Translations under genes and position numbers: made by a program
Part shown: in pieces, positions 12,839 to 20,188 of the stretch
Layout: each line of letters begins with the position of its first letter
How positions within the stretch are numbered: position 1 is the first letter of the stretch
Assembly (NCBI GenBank): GCA_947253595.1
Contig: CAMXZR010000020.1
Span: 1-20,188 of the forward strand
Origin: an uncultured Olsenella sp.
GTDB lineage: Bacteria > Actinomycetota > Coriobacteriia > Coriobacteriales > Atopobiaceae
Direction of reading: 5' to 3'
DNA length: 20,188 bases
Notes under the pieces: model-generated
The model's database searches: none
Told to the model about the DNA's origin: nothing
The model's input: only the letters and a program-made list of their open reading frames with translations

Positions 12839-15304
12839 ATGCGTGTCTCATACGAGTGGCTCAAGTCCATGGTCGACCTGCCCGACGACCCCCAGGACCT
12901 GGTGAGCGAGTTCGTCCGCACCGGCACCGAGGTCGAGTCCGTCGAGCGCGTCGGCGCCGACATCACCAAGGTGGTCACCTCCCAGGTGCTCGAGAAGGTC
13001 CCGCACCCCGACTCCGACCACATGTACGTGTGCAAGATGGACGTGGGCCCGCACAACCTGAGCGAGGACGGCAGGCCCGAGCCCCTGCAGGTGGTCTGTG
13101 GTGCCCAGAACTTCGAGCAGGGAGACAAGGCCGTGACCGCCCTGGTGGGCGCCACGCTCCCAGGCGGCGTCACCATCAAGAAGGGCAAGCTGCGCGGCGT
13201 CGAGTCTCGCGGCATGAACTGCTCCAGCCGCGAGCTGGGCCTGGACGGCGACCACCGCGGCATCATGATCCTGCCGCCCGACACGCCCGTGGGCGTGGAC
13301 TTCACCGAGTACATGGGCCTCAGCGACACGGTGATCGACTGCGAGATCACGCCTAACCGCCCGGACTGCCTCTCCATGCTTGGCATGGCTAGCGAGGTCA
13401 GCGCCATACTGGACGAGCCCACCCACGTCAGCCTGCCCCAGATCAAGAATGAGAGCGTCGACTTCGGCCGCAGCTCCGACCTGGTTGACGTGCGCATCGA
13501 CGATAGCGGGCTCTGCGGCCGCTACACCGCGCGCGTGGTGCGTAACGTCAAGATCGGCCCCAGCCCGGAGTGGCTGGCTCGTCGCGTCATCGCCGCCGGA
13601 AGCCGCCCTGTCAACAACGTAGTGGACGTGACCAACTACGTGATGTACCTTACCGGCCAGCCCCTGCACGCCTTCGACCTGGGCAAGCTTACCGAGCGCG
13701 ACGGCAGGCACCATATCGTGGTGCGCGCGGCGGTCGACGGCGAGAAGGTCGTGACCCTCGACGGCGTGGAGCGCGAACTCACCAGCGACATGATCGTGAT
13801 CACGGACGACGGCAGGGTGCCCGTGGCCCTGGCCGGCGTCATGGGCGGCCTCGACTCCGCCATCGACGAGTCCACGACGGACGTCCTCCTCGAGAGCGCC
13901 GTGTTCGAGAAGGGTCACATCAGTCGCACGAGCCGTAGCCTCGACCTCATGAGCGAGGCCTCCATCCGCTATGAGCGCCAGGTGGACGGTGCTGGCTGTG
14001 CCCGCGTCTCTGACATCGCGGCCGCGCTCTTCGAGGAGTGCTGCGGCGCACAGGTCTGCGAGGGCATGGTGGACGAGTATCCCGCCCCCGTCCCCGCGCC
14101 CCGGATGACGCTGCGACCGGAGCGCGTGCGCTCGCTCTGCGGCGCGCCCATCGAGGATGAGTTCATGACCTCTCGCCTGCGCCTGCTTGGCTGCACGGTC
14201 GCGCCGGGGGAGGGTGGCACCCTCGAGGTGACGACCCCCACCAACCGTCCCGACCTCACCCGCGAGGTCGACCTCGTCGAGGAGGTCCTGCGCCTCTGGG
14301 GCGAGGGCGACGTCGAGCCCACGCTGCCTGCCGCGCGCAACCATGCCGGCGGCCTGACCGAGGAGCAGCGCGTCCTCCGCAAGATTGGCTCCACGCTGCG
14401 CGCGGCCGGCCTGAGCGAGACCTCCACCTACAACTTCGCGGATCCCCAGGAGCTCGAGCTCCTGGGGATGGGCGAGACGGGCAAGGGCGTCCCCGTGCGC
14501 ATCCTGCGCCCGCTCGTCGCGGACCAGAGCGAGATGCGCCGCGACATGCTGCCCGCGCTTCTGCGCTCCGTGGCCTACAACCGCGACCACGGCGTGAGGA
14601 ACGTTCACCTGTACGAGATCGGCCGCGTCTTCTATGGGCGCGAGGGCAAGAGCCAGCCCGATGAGCCCGGCATGGTGGCCGGCGTGCTCAGCGGGTCCTG
14701 GGCGGACGACGCCTGGAACCAGAAGGCGGGGGAGCTGGACTTCTTCGACGCCAAGGGAGTGGTCCAGACCCTGCTCGAGGCGCTGCGCATCACCAAGGTC
14801 CGCTTCCGCACGGCCGACCCCGAGGCCTACGGCTGGTTGCAGCCGGGCCGCTCCGCCGAGGTGCTGGCCCAGGGAGAGCTCGTGGGCTGGGTGGGCAACG
14901 TGCACCCGCGCTCGCTCGAGGCTTTCGGCATCGACGGTGCCGTGGTGGCCTTCGAGCTGAGCATCGCCGCGCTCCTCAGGCTGGCCAAGGACGAGCTGCC
15001 CTACGAGGACGTGCCCACGCCGCCCGGCGTCTCCATCGACTTGGCGCTGGTGGTGGACGAGGATCTGAGCTACGAGCAGGTCATGCAGCGAATCAGGAGT
15101 GCCGGTGGAAAGCTCCTGGCCAACGCGGAGCTCTTCGACGTGTACCGCGACCCCGTGAGGGTGGGCGCGGGCAAGAAGTCGATGGCCTTCTCGCTCGAGT
15201 ACCGCGCGGCGGATCATACGCTGACCTCCGAGGAGGTGGAGAAGGCGCATGGCAAGCTGGTTGCCAAGGTGACCAAGTCCACCGGGGGAGAGGTGCGCGT
15301 CTAG
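12839..15304 (+). CDS. pheT: Phenylalanine--tRNA ligase beta subunit
   Basis: An 821-residue protein, normal length for the bacterial beta subunit that binds tRNA and edits mischarged Tyr-tRNA-Phe. It begins MRVSYEWLKSMVDLP, then the OB-fold tRNA-binding domain (about 40-155, with VLEKVPHPDSDHMYVCKMD), the B3/B4 editing domain (about 200-390), the B5 domain with TPTNRPDLTREVDLVEEV, a core similar to a class II fold, and the C-terminal ferredoxin-like anticodon-binding domain (about 725-821; PPGVSIDLALVVDEDLSY). AAGGAG lies just before the start. It lies 36 bases after pheS in one transcript and is followed by a strong terminator. Confidence 0.97.
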   Translation: MRVSYEWLKSMVDLPDDPQDLVSEFVRTGTEVESVERVGADITKVVTSQVLEKVPHPDSDHMYVCKMDVGPHNLSEDGRPEPLQVVCGAQNFEQGDKAVTALVGATLPGGVTIKKGKLRGVESRGMNCSSRELGLDGDHRGIMILPPDTPVGVDFTEYMGLSDTVIDCEITPNRPDCLSMLGMASEVSAILDEPTHVSLPQIKNESVDFGRSSDLVDVRIDDSGLCGRYTARVVRNVKIGPSPEWLARRVIAAGSRPVNNVVDVTNYVMYLTGQPLHAFDLGKLTERDGRHHIVVRAAVDGEKVVTLDGVERELTSDMIVITDDGRVPVALAGVMGGLDSAIDESTTDVLLESAVFEKGHISRTSRSLDLMSEASIRYERQVDGAGCARVSDIAAALFEECCGAQVCEGMVDEYPAPVPAPRMTLRPERVRSLCGAPIEDEFMTSRLRLLGCTVAPGEGGTLEVTTPTNRPDLTREVDLVEEVLRLWGEGDVEPTLPAARNHAGGLTEEQRVLRKIGSTLRAAGLSETSTYNFADPQELELLGMGETGKGVPVRILRPLVADQSEMRRDMLPALLRSVAYNRDHGVRNVHLYEIGRVFYGREGKSQPDEPGMVAGVLSGSWADDAWNQKAGELDFFDAKGVVQTLLEALRITKVRFRTADPEAYGWLQPGRSAEVLAQGELVGWVGNVHPRSLEAFGIDGAVVAFELSIAALLRLAKDELPYEDVPTPPGVSIDLALVVDEDLSYEQVMQRIRSAGGKLLANAELFDVYRDPVRVGAGKKSMAFSLEYRAADHTLTSEEVEKAHGKLVAKVTKSTGGEVRV

Positions 15305-15337
15305 GCGGGCTAGGCGGCGCTTTCATTGCGGCTGATG

Positions 15338-15376
15338 GCGGCCGGTGGCTCCCGCTCGGGACTGCCGGTCGCTTTT
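15338..15376 (+). terminator. Intrinsic terminator of pheST
   Basis: GCGGCCGGTGG (15338-15348) pairs with CTGCCGGTCGC (15362-15372) using three G-U pairs, extended by TCCC/GGGA around a GCTC loop. TTTTCTCT follows. It lies 34 bases after the pheT stop. Confidence 0.8.
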
Positions 15377-15420
15377 CTCTGCCGATGGGTGGCGCCTGCG
15401 GCGTCGGACGTGGGTTGCAT

Positions 15421-15702
15421 GCGCGTCCCCCTCGCCCCGGAACGCCCAACGCGTGCGACTTTTGCCCCAAAGCGCCCAACGCGCGCGTCTCTCGCCCCAA
15501 AGCGCCCAACGCGTGCGACTTTTGCTCCAAAGCGCCGGACGCGTCTGAGGGCCCCGCGTTTGCCCAGTTGGCGCGCTCGCCCCAGACGCATTGGACGTTT
15601 TCGGCGTTTCGCGAGACGCGTTTGGCGTCGTCGATGCGCGGAGAGACGCACCGAGCGCCATCGATGCGCAGAGAGACGCGTTCAGCGTCGTCCCAACCAC
15701 TC
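15421..15702. repeat. Array of degenerate 30-bp tandem repeats
   Basis: The stretch keeps a 30-bp period for about nine units. The first four (15421-15540) alternate between two versions, giving a 60-bp higher-order period: one contains GCGACTTTTGC(C/T)CCAAAGCG, the other a GCGCG...CTCGCCCC form, and three of the four units end CGCCCAAC (the last ends CGCCGGAC). The last three (15613-15702) begin GAGACGC with GGCGTCGTC or a close variant; they share the core ACGCGTTxGGCG with the complement of the first group, so orientation seems to flip near 15541. No unique spacers separate the units, so it is not CRISPR. Together with the pheT terminator and the next promoter it fills the 473-bp gap between pheT and the phospholipase-like gene. 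Confidence 0.8.
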
Positions 15703-15742
15703 CGCCACCGCTCCCACGACAACGCCCACAACCGTCCCGCCT

Positions 15743-15771
15743 TTGCCGCGCGCATGCAAACGTCCTATGAT
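15743..15771 (+). promoter_or_regulatory. Promoter placed for a leaderless transcript
   Basis: TTGCCG (15743-15748) and TATGAT (15766-15771) are spaced by exactly 17 bases, the -10 matching five of six consensus positions. The expected transcription start, six to seven bases after the -10, coincides with the A of the ATG at 15778. No ribosome site is seen before that ATG, which agrees with a leaderless mRNA. Confidence 0.6.
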
Positions 15772-15777
15772 TGTCGA

Positions 15778-16500
15778 ATGCCGAGCTGGAACATTCATAG
15801 CGCCCACGTGGAAGCTCTTCTGAAGGAGCGGAGTCCCCAGGAGCTGGGGATCCGCGACGTCAACGCCTTCCTCTTTGGCAACTACCTGCCCGACGTCTAC
15901 GTGGGCTACATGGTCAGGCCCACCACGCGCATCATCGTCTACAACGACACGCACTTCGCCGATCCCGGCTTCGTGCCCGAGCCCCGCTACTGGGAGTTCT
16001 GGCGGCGCTACGGCCTGCCCAGCGCCGACTCCGACGGGTGCGTCTCGGACCTCGTGCTGGGTGCCTGGTGCCATCTCGTGGCAGACAACGCCTACAACCA
16101 CGACGTGAACCGCTTCATCGAGGGCGTGGGCATCCGTCCGGGCGAGACGACCCGCATTCGCAAGCAGGGGGACTTCGACCTCTTCGGCCGCACGCTCGAC
16201 CTGCGCCTCGAATGCCACCTCGACGACGAGCTCCTGCGCCAGGCCCATGCCTTCCCGCAGTATCCCGTGATTGAGCCCGACCTCAGGGCGAGCGTCGCCG
16301 CAGCCTCCTCCATCGTGCGCGACAACCATCGTCGTCGCGTTGAAGGCGCGCCGTGCTACAGCATGCTCACGCCCGAGCTCTTCTCCAGCATGTTCGATGA
16401 GGTCCAGCAGCGCATGCTCGAGGGCCTCCTGGCCTATGCCGAGCAAGGTGCCTCGGCCGAGCCCCTCGGAAGGGAGGGCCCCCGTGCCCGACGCCGCTAG
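15778..16500 (+). CDS. Zinc-dependent phospholipase C-like / S1-P1-like protein
   Basis: A 240-residue protein with the N-terminal pattern MPSWNIHSAH and further clusters FLFGNYLPDV, NDTHFAD and LGAWCHLVADNAYNHDVN. The His and Asp residues (His7, His10, Asp39, His59, His99, Asp103, His108) resemble the zinc-binding arrangement of the bacterial zinc-dependent phospholipase C / S1-P1 nuclease fold, as commonly annotated in Coriobacteriia. No signal peptide is visible, so the enzyme would be cytoplasmic and its substrate is unknown. The start at 15778 fits a leaderless transcript; longer in-frame extensions run back through the repeat array and are rejected. It overlaps the next gene by 17 bases. 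Confidence 0.75.
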   Translation: MPSWNIHSAHVEALLKERSPQELGIRDVNAFLFGNYLPDVYVGYMVRPTTRIIVYNDTHFADPGFVPEPRYWEFWRRYGLPSADSDGCVSDLVLGAWCHLVADNAYNHDVNRFIEGVGIRPGETTRIRKQGDFDLFGRTLDLRLECHLDDELLRQAHAFPQYPVIEPDLRASVAAASSIVRDNHRRRVEGAPCYSMLTPELFSSMFDEVQQRMLEGLLAYAEQGASAEPLGREGPRARRR

Positions 16501-17245
16501 CAACAGCGCCCCGGTTTTTGGGAAGCAGGGAGGGGAGCTGCTCTACGTGCAGGTCTCCGACTTCGTGAGGGAGAAAATCTACTCCAAGGACTGGGGTGTG
16601 GACGAGCCCATCCCCTCGGAACACGAGCTCATGGACATGCTCCACCTCTCGCGCGGGACGGTGCAGAAGGGCGTCCGCCAGCTGGTGGACGAGGGGCTGC
16701 TCGTGCAGCAGCGCGGCCGCGGAACCTTCGTGGTGCAGCCGGTCATGGCGCGGCCCTCGTCGAACCGTCTGCTCTCTTTTGGCGAGTCGATGGGGCGCCA
16801 GGGCATCGACTTCAGCACGCGCGTCATCGAGCGCGAGGTGCGTCCCGCCGGGCCCCTCTGCGCCGAGAACCTGCAGATGGAGCCTGGCTGCGACTATCTG
16901 TACCTGAGCCGCGTGCGCTACGTGCGCAAGCGTGCCGTCATGTTCATCGAGAGCCATCTCAACCTGGGTGTCTGCCCGGGGCTCGAGGACGCGGACTTCA
17001 CGCGCGAGGGGCTCTTCGCCGCCGTCCAGCGCACGAGCGGGCGCGAGATCGGCCGCTCCGAGATGGTCTATACCGCCCGCGCCGCCGGCAAGGTGCGCGG
17101 AGGCTACCTGGAGTGCGACGAGCATGCTCCCGTGCTGGAGCTGGATCAGCTGGTGCGCCTGGACGACGGAACGCCCTTCGAGTGGGGTAGCGTCTGGCTG
17201 CCGGCGAACCGCTGCGTCATCAGCAACGAGACCCGCCGCTCGTAG
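16484..17245 (+). CDS. GntR-family transcriptional regulator, HutC/UTRA type
   Basis: A 253-residue DNA-binding regulator. Residues about 18-85 form the GntR winged helix: LLYVQVSDFVREKIYSKDW, then PIPSEHELMDMLHLSRGTVQ and GLLVQQRGRGTFV. Residues about 100-245 form the UTRA ligand-binding domain, with YLYLSRVRYVRKRAVMFIES and FEWGSVWLPANRC typical of its strands. The GTG start at 16484 has GGGAGG (16472-16477) six bases before it; earlier in-frame codons lie inside the preceding gene. The overlap with the phospholipase-like gene suggests one transcript. UTRA regulators usually sense sugars, phosphosugars or amino-acid derivatives; the convergent GH13 gene hints at a sugar, but the effector is not known. 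Confidence 0.92.
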   Translation: MPDAASNSAPVFGKQGGELLYVQVSDFVREKIYSKDWGVDEPIPSEHELMDMLHLSRGTVQKGVRQLVDEGLLVQQRGRGTFVVQPVMARPSSNRLLSFGESMGRQGIDFSTRVIEREVRPAGPLCAENLQMEPGCDYLYLSRVRYVRKRAVMFIESHLNLGVCPGLEDADFTREGLFAAVQRTSGREIGRSEMVYTARAAGKVRGGYLECDEHAPVLELDQLVRLDDGTPFEWGSVWLPANRCVISNETRRS

Positions 17246-17349
17246 CGCTCGGCATGCGCTGACGCACGCGGTTGGCGCGCGATGGGCGCGATGGCGCGCC
17301 GGGCGAGTGTGGTGTCTCCCGCACGGTGCCGCGACCCCTCGTCCCGGTC

Positions 17350-18720
17350 CTAGCGCTCGCAGAGCCAGTAGCGCACGCTCAGCGGCGGGACCTCGGAGCC
17401 CCCGCCGAAGTCGTGGCCCTCTCCCGTGATGACGTCGACGGCACGCCCGCAGCGCGCGTCGAAGTGGAAGGTGTGGGGTTCGTCCGCGACGTTGACGGCC
17501 ACGACGAGGTGCTCGTGCTCGCTCTGGCGCTGGAAGAGGAGCTGTCGCGGCTGGCAGTCGAGCTGGGCGTAGTCTCCCCAGGCCAAGGCCTCGGCGCCGG
17601 GATGCCCGGGCTTCCTGCAGGCGGCGAGCGCGGCGACCCGGTCGGTGAGGGCGCTCCACTCCGGCGCGTCCAGGGCCGGCCGCAGCTCGTGGTCGCCGAA
17701 GCGCTGCTCTCCCTCGATGCCCCACTCGCTGCCGTAGTACACGCAGGGCACGCCGGGCATGGCGAAGAGCAGGCCATAGAGGGCCGGGAGCTGCCGTGCG
17801 TCGTCCAGGCGCGTGGCGATGCGCGGCACGTCGTGGTTGTCCACGAAGTTGAGCAGGTGGCGGCCGGTGTAGAGGTCCCAGGGGTGGCTGCCGCTCTGCC
17901 GCTCGAGCGCGTAGGCCACCTCGTGCATGTTCGCTGCGTTGAGCGAGGACCAGAGGCCCTTGTAGGCCTCGTAGTTGGTCACCGAGTGGCAGAGCTCGTC
18001 GCCCATCCACTGGTTGTAGTCGTCGAACATGGTCTCACCCACGAGGACGAACTCGGCGTCCCTCTCGCCCAGGCGTCCCTTGCGCGCCTCGGTGAGCTCG
18101 TCGGCGATGCGGCGCAGGTAGGCAAGGTAGCCGCGGTCCAGGCAGTAGGCCACGTCAAGTCGCAGCCCGTCCACGTCGAACTCGCGCTCCCACTGGCGGA
18201 TGACGTCGGCCAGGTAGTCGTTGAGGGCGTAGTTCGCGTGGTTGAGCTTGACGAGGTAGGGCACGCCCTGCCAGCATTCGTAGCTCAGGCCGTCGTCCCA
18301 CTCGTCGTTGCCGCTCCAGTCGATGTTGAACCAGCTGGCGTAGGGGCTGCCCTCGCGGTTCTGAAGCACGTCGCGGAAGGCCCAGAAGTCACGTCCCACG
18401 TGGTTGAGAACGGCGTCCAGGAGTACCTTGATCCCCGCCTCGTGGCAGGCGTCGACAAGCGCGCGCAGGTCGTCGTTGGTGCCCAGGCGACGGTCGAGCG
18501 TGAGGTAGTCGATGGTGTCGTAGCCGTGGCTCGAGCTCTGGAAGACGGGGTTGAGCATGAGGCAGCTCGCGGCCAACCTGGACATGTGGTCCACCCACCC
18601 GTCGTCGACCAGGCGGCGCAGGCGATGCTCGGGCGCGGACTGCCCGTCGTTCTGGTGTGGCGCCCCGCAGAGTCCCAGCGGATACACCTGGTAGACGACC
18701 GACTCCTCGTACCAAGACAT
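17350..18720 (-). CDS. Glycoside hydrolase family 13 alpha-glucosidase/amylase-like enzyme
   Basis: A 456-residue alpha-amylase-family protein acting on alpha-glucan or maltodextrin bonds. It begins WYEESVVYQVYPLGLCG, as in small cytoplasmic GH13 enzymes. The four conserved regions are present: I DAVLNHVG (102-109), II GLRLDVAY with Asp189 as nucleophile, III LVGETM with Glu229 as acid/base, and IV FVDNHD (292-297). The C-terminal 80 residues form the usual beta domain. No signal peptide is visible, so it should be intracellular. GGGGAG lies about seven bases before the ATG. A maltogenic or oligosaccharide-trimming activity is likely, but specificity cannot be fixed. It is convergent with the GntR gene, separated by 104 bp with no clear terminator. 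Confidence 0.92.
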   Translation of the reverse strand: MSWYEESVVYQVYPLGLCGAPHQNDGQSAPEHRLRRLVDDGWVDHMSRLAASCLMLNPVFQSSSHGYDTIDYLTLDRRLGTNDDLRALVDACHEAGIKVLLDAVLNHVGRDFWAFRDVLQNREGSPYASWFNIDWSGNDEWDDGLSYECWQGVPYLVKLNHANYALNDYLADVIRQWEREFDVDGLRLDVAYCLDRGYLAYLRRIADELTEARKGRLGERDAEFVLVGETMFDDYNQWMGDELCHSVTNYEAYKGLWSSLNAANMHEVAYALERQSGSHPWDLYTGRHLLNFVDNHDVPRIATRLDDARQLPALYGLLFAMPGVPCVYYGSEWGIEGEQRFGDHELRPALDAPEWSALTDRVAALAACRKPGHPGAEALAWGDYAQLDCQPRQLLFQRQSEHEHLVVAVNVADEPHTFHFDARCGRAVDVITGEGHDFGGGSEVPPLSVRYWLCER

Positions 18721-18865
18721 GGCGAGCTCCCCTCTGTCCCGGCCTGCGTCGGGCCCGTCGCGCCGCGGGCGGGAGAGGCCCGGCGCAGGTGGCTGCGGCC
18801 ACGGCGGGCCACGATCACGGCACGACGGCCTCCCGCGCGACGCGCGCTGGATGGTCTGGCGATCA

Positions 18866-18908
18866 ATGATAAGGGCGGGACGCCAGCTCGAAGGCCAGCG
18901 TCCCGCCC
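18866..18908 (-). terminator. Intrinsic terminator of the ferritin gene
   Basis: GGGCGGGACGC (18873-18883) and GCGTCCCGCCC (18898-18908) form an 11-pair perfect stem with a 14-base loop. Read on the minus strand it lies 24 bases after the ferritin stop and is followed by TTATCATT, a modest T-rich tail. Confidence 0.75.
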
Positions 18909-18932
18909 AGCGGTCCCTCGTGCGAGAGGGCC

Positions 18933-19451
18933 CTACATCGGCATCGTGGTGGTCTGCACGTAGGTGCGGGTGGCGTACTCGCGGTCGAGGTTGAAGAGGC
19001 CGCGGGGGTCGTTGCCGAAGAGCTCGTAGTCCTTGATCATGTCAGAGGCGTTGGTCTCCTCCTCGCCCTGCTCCTTGATGAACCAGTCGAGCAGGTTCAT
19101 GGTGCGGTAGTCGTGGATCTTGTGGGCGGCGGCGAAGCAGTCGTTGACCGAGGCGGTGACGAACTGCTCGTGGGCGAGGCCGGCCTTCAGGACGGTGAGG
19201 TCGTCGGTGAGGGCCACGTCAGGCTTGGCGATGGCCTCCATGGTGGGGACGAAGTCGTTGTCGAGGAGGAAGCGGCGCAGGATGCGGACGTGGTCGAGCT
19301 CCTCCTGGGTCTGGATGACGTACCAGTTGGCGTAGCCCTTGAGGCCGCGGTCCTCGAAGTAGTCGGCAAAGGTCATGTACAGGTAGGCGGAGTAGATCTC
19401 CTTGTTGATCTGCTCGTTGAGGATGCTGGTGACGCTGGGATCGAGTGCCAT
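18933..19451 (-). CDS. ftnA: Bacterial non-heme ferritin
   Basis: A 172-residue four-helix iron-storage protein that assembles into a 24-subunit cage, oxidising and storing iron in the cytoplasm. The ferroxidase ligands are intact: Glu18 (NKEIYSAYLYM), Glu51 and His54 (QEELDHVRIL), Glu95 (AHEQFVTAS), and Gln128 with Glu131 (KEQGEEE). The start MALDPSV at 19451 has AAAGGAAG upstream and fits family length; the frame stays open to 20012 but that extension is not ferritin. It is monocistronic, with its own terminator on the left and a divergent membrane-protein gene on the right. The length and Gln128 fit FtnA rather than bacterioferritin, which would carry a heme Met. Confidence 0.96.
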   Translation of the reverse strand: MALDPSVTSILNEQINKEIYSAYLYMTFADYFEDRGLKGYANWYVIQTQEELDHVRILRRFLLDNDFVPTMEAIAKPDVALTDDLTVLKAGLAHEQFVTASVNDCFAAAHKIHDYRTMNLLDWFIKEQGEEETNASDMIKDYELFGNDPRGLFNLDREYATRTYVQTTTMPM

Positions 19452-19522
19452 GCTGCTCTTCCTTTCTATGGGGCCTGCCGGCGCGGGCGTCCGAGTCGGG
19501 GTGCCACCCGCCGCTGGCTTCT

Positions 19523-19532
19523 TGCGTACGCA
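19523..19532. promoter_or_regulatory. 10-base palindrome in the ferritin divergent region
   Basis: TGCGTACGCA is a perfect palindrome in the 157-bp gap between ferritin and the divergent DUF218-like gene, next to the AT-rich CTTATAC. It could be an operator, but a palindrome of this length may also be chance. No clear -35/-10 pair is visible for either gene. Confidence 0.25.
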
Positions 19533-19608
19533 TGGCTTATACCCAAAGGGAGGACGCTCTCGGTCATGCTGCCGTTCGACACAGAAACTTTTGCTGGGAG
19601 GAGGACCC

Positions 19609-20188
19609 ATGGGAGGGCAACGAGGCGCGCCGGTCAGCACGCTGGTGGGAAGCGAGAGGCGCCTTGCGCCCCTGAGCTGGGGAGCCTGCCTTGGGTCTCT
19701 GGCCCTCTCGGCGGCCTTGCTCGCGCGGGCATGGGATTGCGCCGGGTCAGCACCCGCACGGGCGCGCGTGGCGCTCGCCGTCTGTGCGCTCGCGACGTTG
19801 CTTCCCCATGCGTGGAACCTTGCGAGCCTCGTGAGCAACCGGGGCAAGGCGAGCTTCGGCATGGTTCCCGTCGCGCTCGTCTCGCTTGCCCCTGCGGGGC
19901 TGGCGCGGCTCATGACCGGCGGCGGAGGGCGCGCGTGGGACATCGTTGGCATCGCGTCGGTCGTGCTGGGGATGGCGATCGGTCTTCTCCTTGCCGCCGG
20001 CTCTGCGATCATGCGCGCGGCATACGGCGCGCGCCCGCAGATGGATGGCGCCCGCGCGGCGGTCGTGCTGGGTGCGGGCGTGAGGGAGGGGCGTCCCGGG
20101 AGGACCCTGGAGCTTCGCCTCGAGCGCGCGCTCGAGCTCTGGCGCGCGCATCCCGGGCTGCTGCTGGTCTGTACGGGAGGGACTGGGG
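19609..20188 (+). CDS. DUF218/YdcF-like membrane protein, N-terminal part (runs off the right edge)
   Basis: The frame opens at ATG 19609 after a strong GGGAGGAGG site and has no stop before the window ends, giving 193 residues. Residues about 20-135 include four hydrophobic segments (around 22-40, 50-70, 83-97, 112-134). After them come AAVVLGAGVREGRPGRTLEL and LLLVCTGGTG, matching the start of the DUF218 (SanA/YdcF-like) domain, whose members are thought to act in envelope biology. In this architecture the domain would lie after the membrane part. The C-terminal portion is missing only because of the window edge. The biochemical role is not established. Confidence 0.85.
   Translation, partial: MGGQRGAPVSTLVGSERRLAPLSWGACLGSLALSAALLARAWDCAGSAPARARVALAVCALATLLPHAWNLASLVSNRGKASFGMVPVALVSLAPAGLARLMTGGGGRAWDIVGIASVVLGMAIGLLLAAGSAIMRAAYGARPQMDGARAAVVLGAGVREGRPGRTLELRLERALELWRAHPGLLLVCTGGTG

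Noticed and set aside
12848..15250. An 800-residue open frame antisense to pheT
   Set aside because: pheT on the other strand has full family motifs; the antisense frame is His/Ala/Leu-rich with no recognisable domain and is a product of GC-biased codon use.
15421..15702. CRISPR array
   Set aside because: The 30-bp units are directly adjacent with no unique spacers, and no cas gene is in the window.
15385..15777. Open frames reading through the 30-bp repeats as 10-residue protein repeats
   Set aside because: Several frames on both strands give repeats at once because the unit is a multiple of three. None has a ribosome site or a recognisable fold, and the downstream family starts at 15778.
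17274..17300. GC hairpin GGCGCGC/GCGCGCC between the GntR and GH13 genes as a terminator
   Set aside because: The stem can form, but there is no T-tract on either strand and such GC-only repeats are common in this composition.
16367..18963. Long open frames opposite the GntR and GH13 genes (16367-18010 minus, 17272-18963 plus)
   Set aside because: Both real genes have complete catalytic or binding motifs; the opposing frames have biased composition and no domains.
19452..20012. Long N-terminal extension of ferritin
   Set aside because: The ferritin fold begins at the Met at 19451 with its own ribosome site; the extension lies opposite the DUF218-like gene.

Overview
The window is GC-rich, densely coded bacterial DNA. 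A Phe T-box upstream of pheST, a lipoprotein-type metal transporter, a signal peptidase/sortase-like module and a lack of outer-membrane genes point to a high-GC Gram-positive. Protein style and gene content suggest a Coriobacteriia (Olsenella/Atopobium-like) chromosome; this placement is inference. I found no tRNA, rRNA, CRISPR array, insertion sequence or phage gene.

Layout, left to right. (1) 1-3051: the 3' end of a Fur-family regulator, then a tightly overlapping znuA-znuC-znuB zinc uptake operon. (2) 3131-3216: a large near-perfect inverted repeat between znuB and a convergent M19 dipeptidase. (3) 3229-6306: the dipeptidase (-), a divergent HAD phosphatase (+), and a membrane-bound GGDEF diguanylate cyclase (-) whose stop codon shares a CTAG with that of the HAD gene. 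(4) 6518-9735: the most interesting part. A probable promoter leads into a cyclic-di-GMP-I (GEMM-type) riboswitch whose 3' half is also the left arm of a strong intrinsic terminator. Beyond it lie a coiled-coil protein, a type I signal peptidase and a 617-residue membrane protein ending in a sortase fold that has lost its catalytic His, Cys and Arg. (5) 9747-11285: a doubtful 58-residue ORF and a polytopic membrane protein with an acidic repeat tail. (6) 11392-15376: an extended -10 box, a Phe T-box leader, pheS, pheT and a terminator. (7) 15421-15702: an array of degenerate 30-bp repeats, then an apparently leaderless zinc-phospholipase-like gene overlapping a GntR/UTRA regulator. (8) 17350-20188: a GH13 glycosidase (-), a ferritin (-) with its own terminator, and the 5' part of a DUF218/YdcF-like membrane protein running off the right edge.

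How the parts may work together: the cyclase at 5185-6306 could make the second messenger read by the riboswitch about 245 bp away. Aptamer folding should block the terminator, so c-di-GMP should switch ON the coiled-coil/signal peptidase/pseudosortase operon, an apparent cell-envelope module. The zinc operon and ferritin handle metal homeostasis, and the T-box couples PheRS synthesis to uncharged tRNA-Phe. The functional links are inference from layout and motifs.
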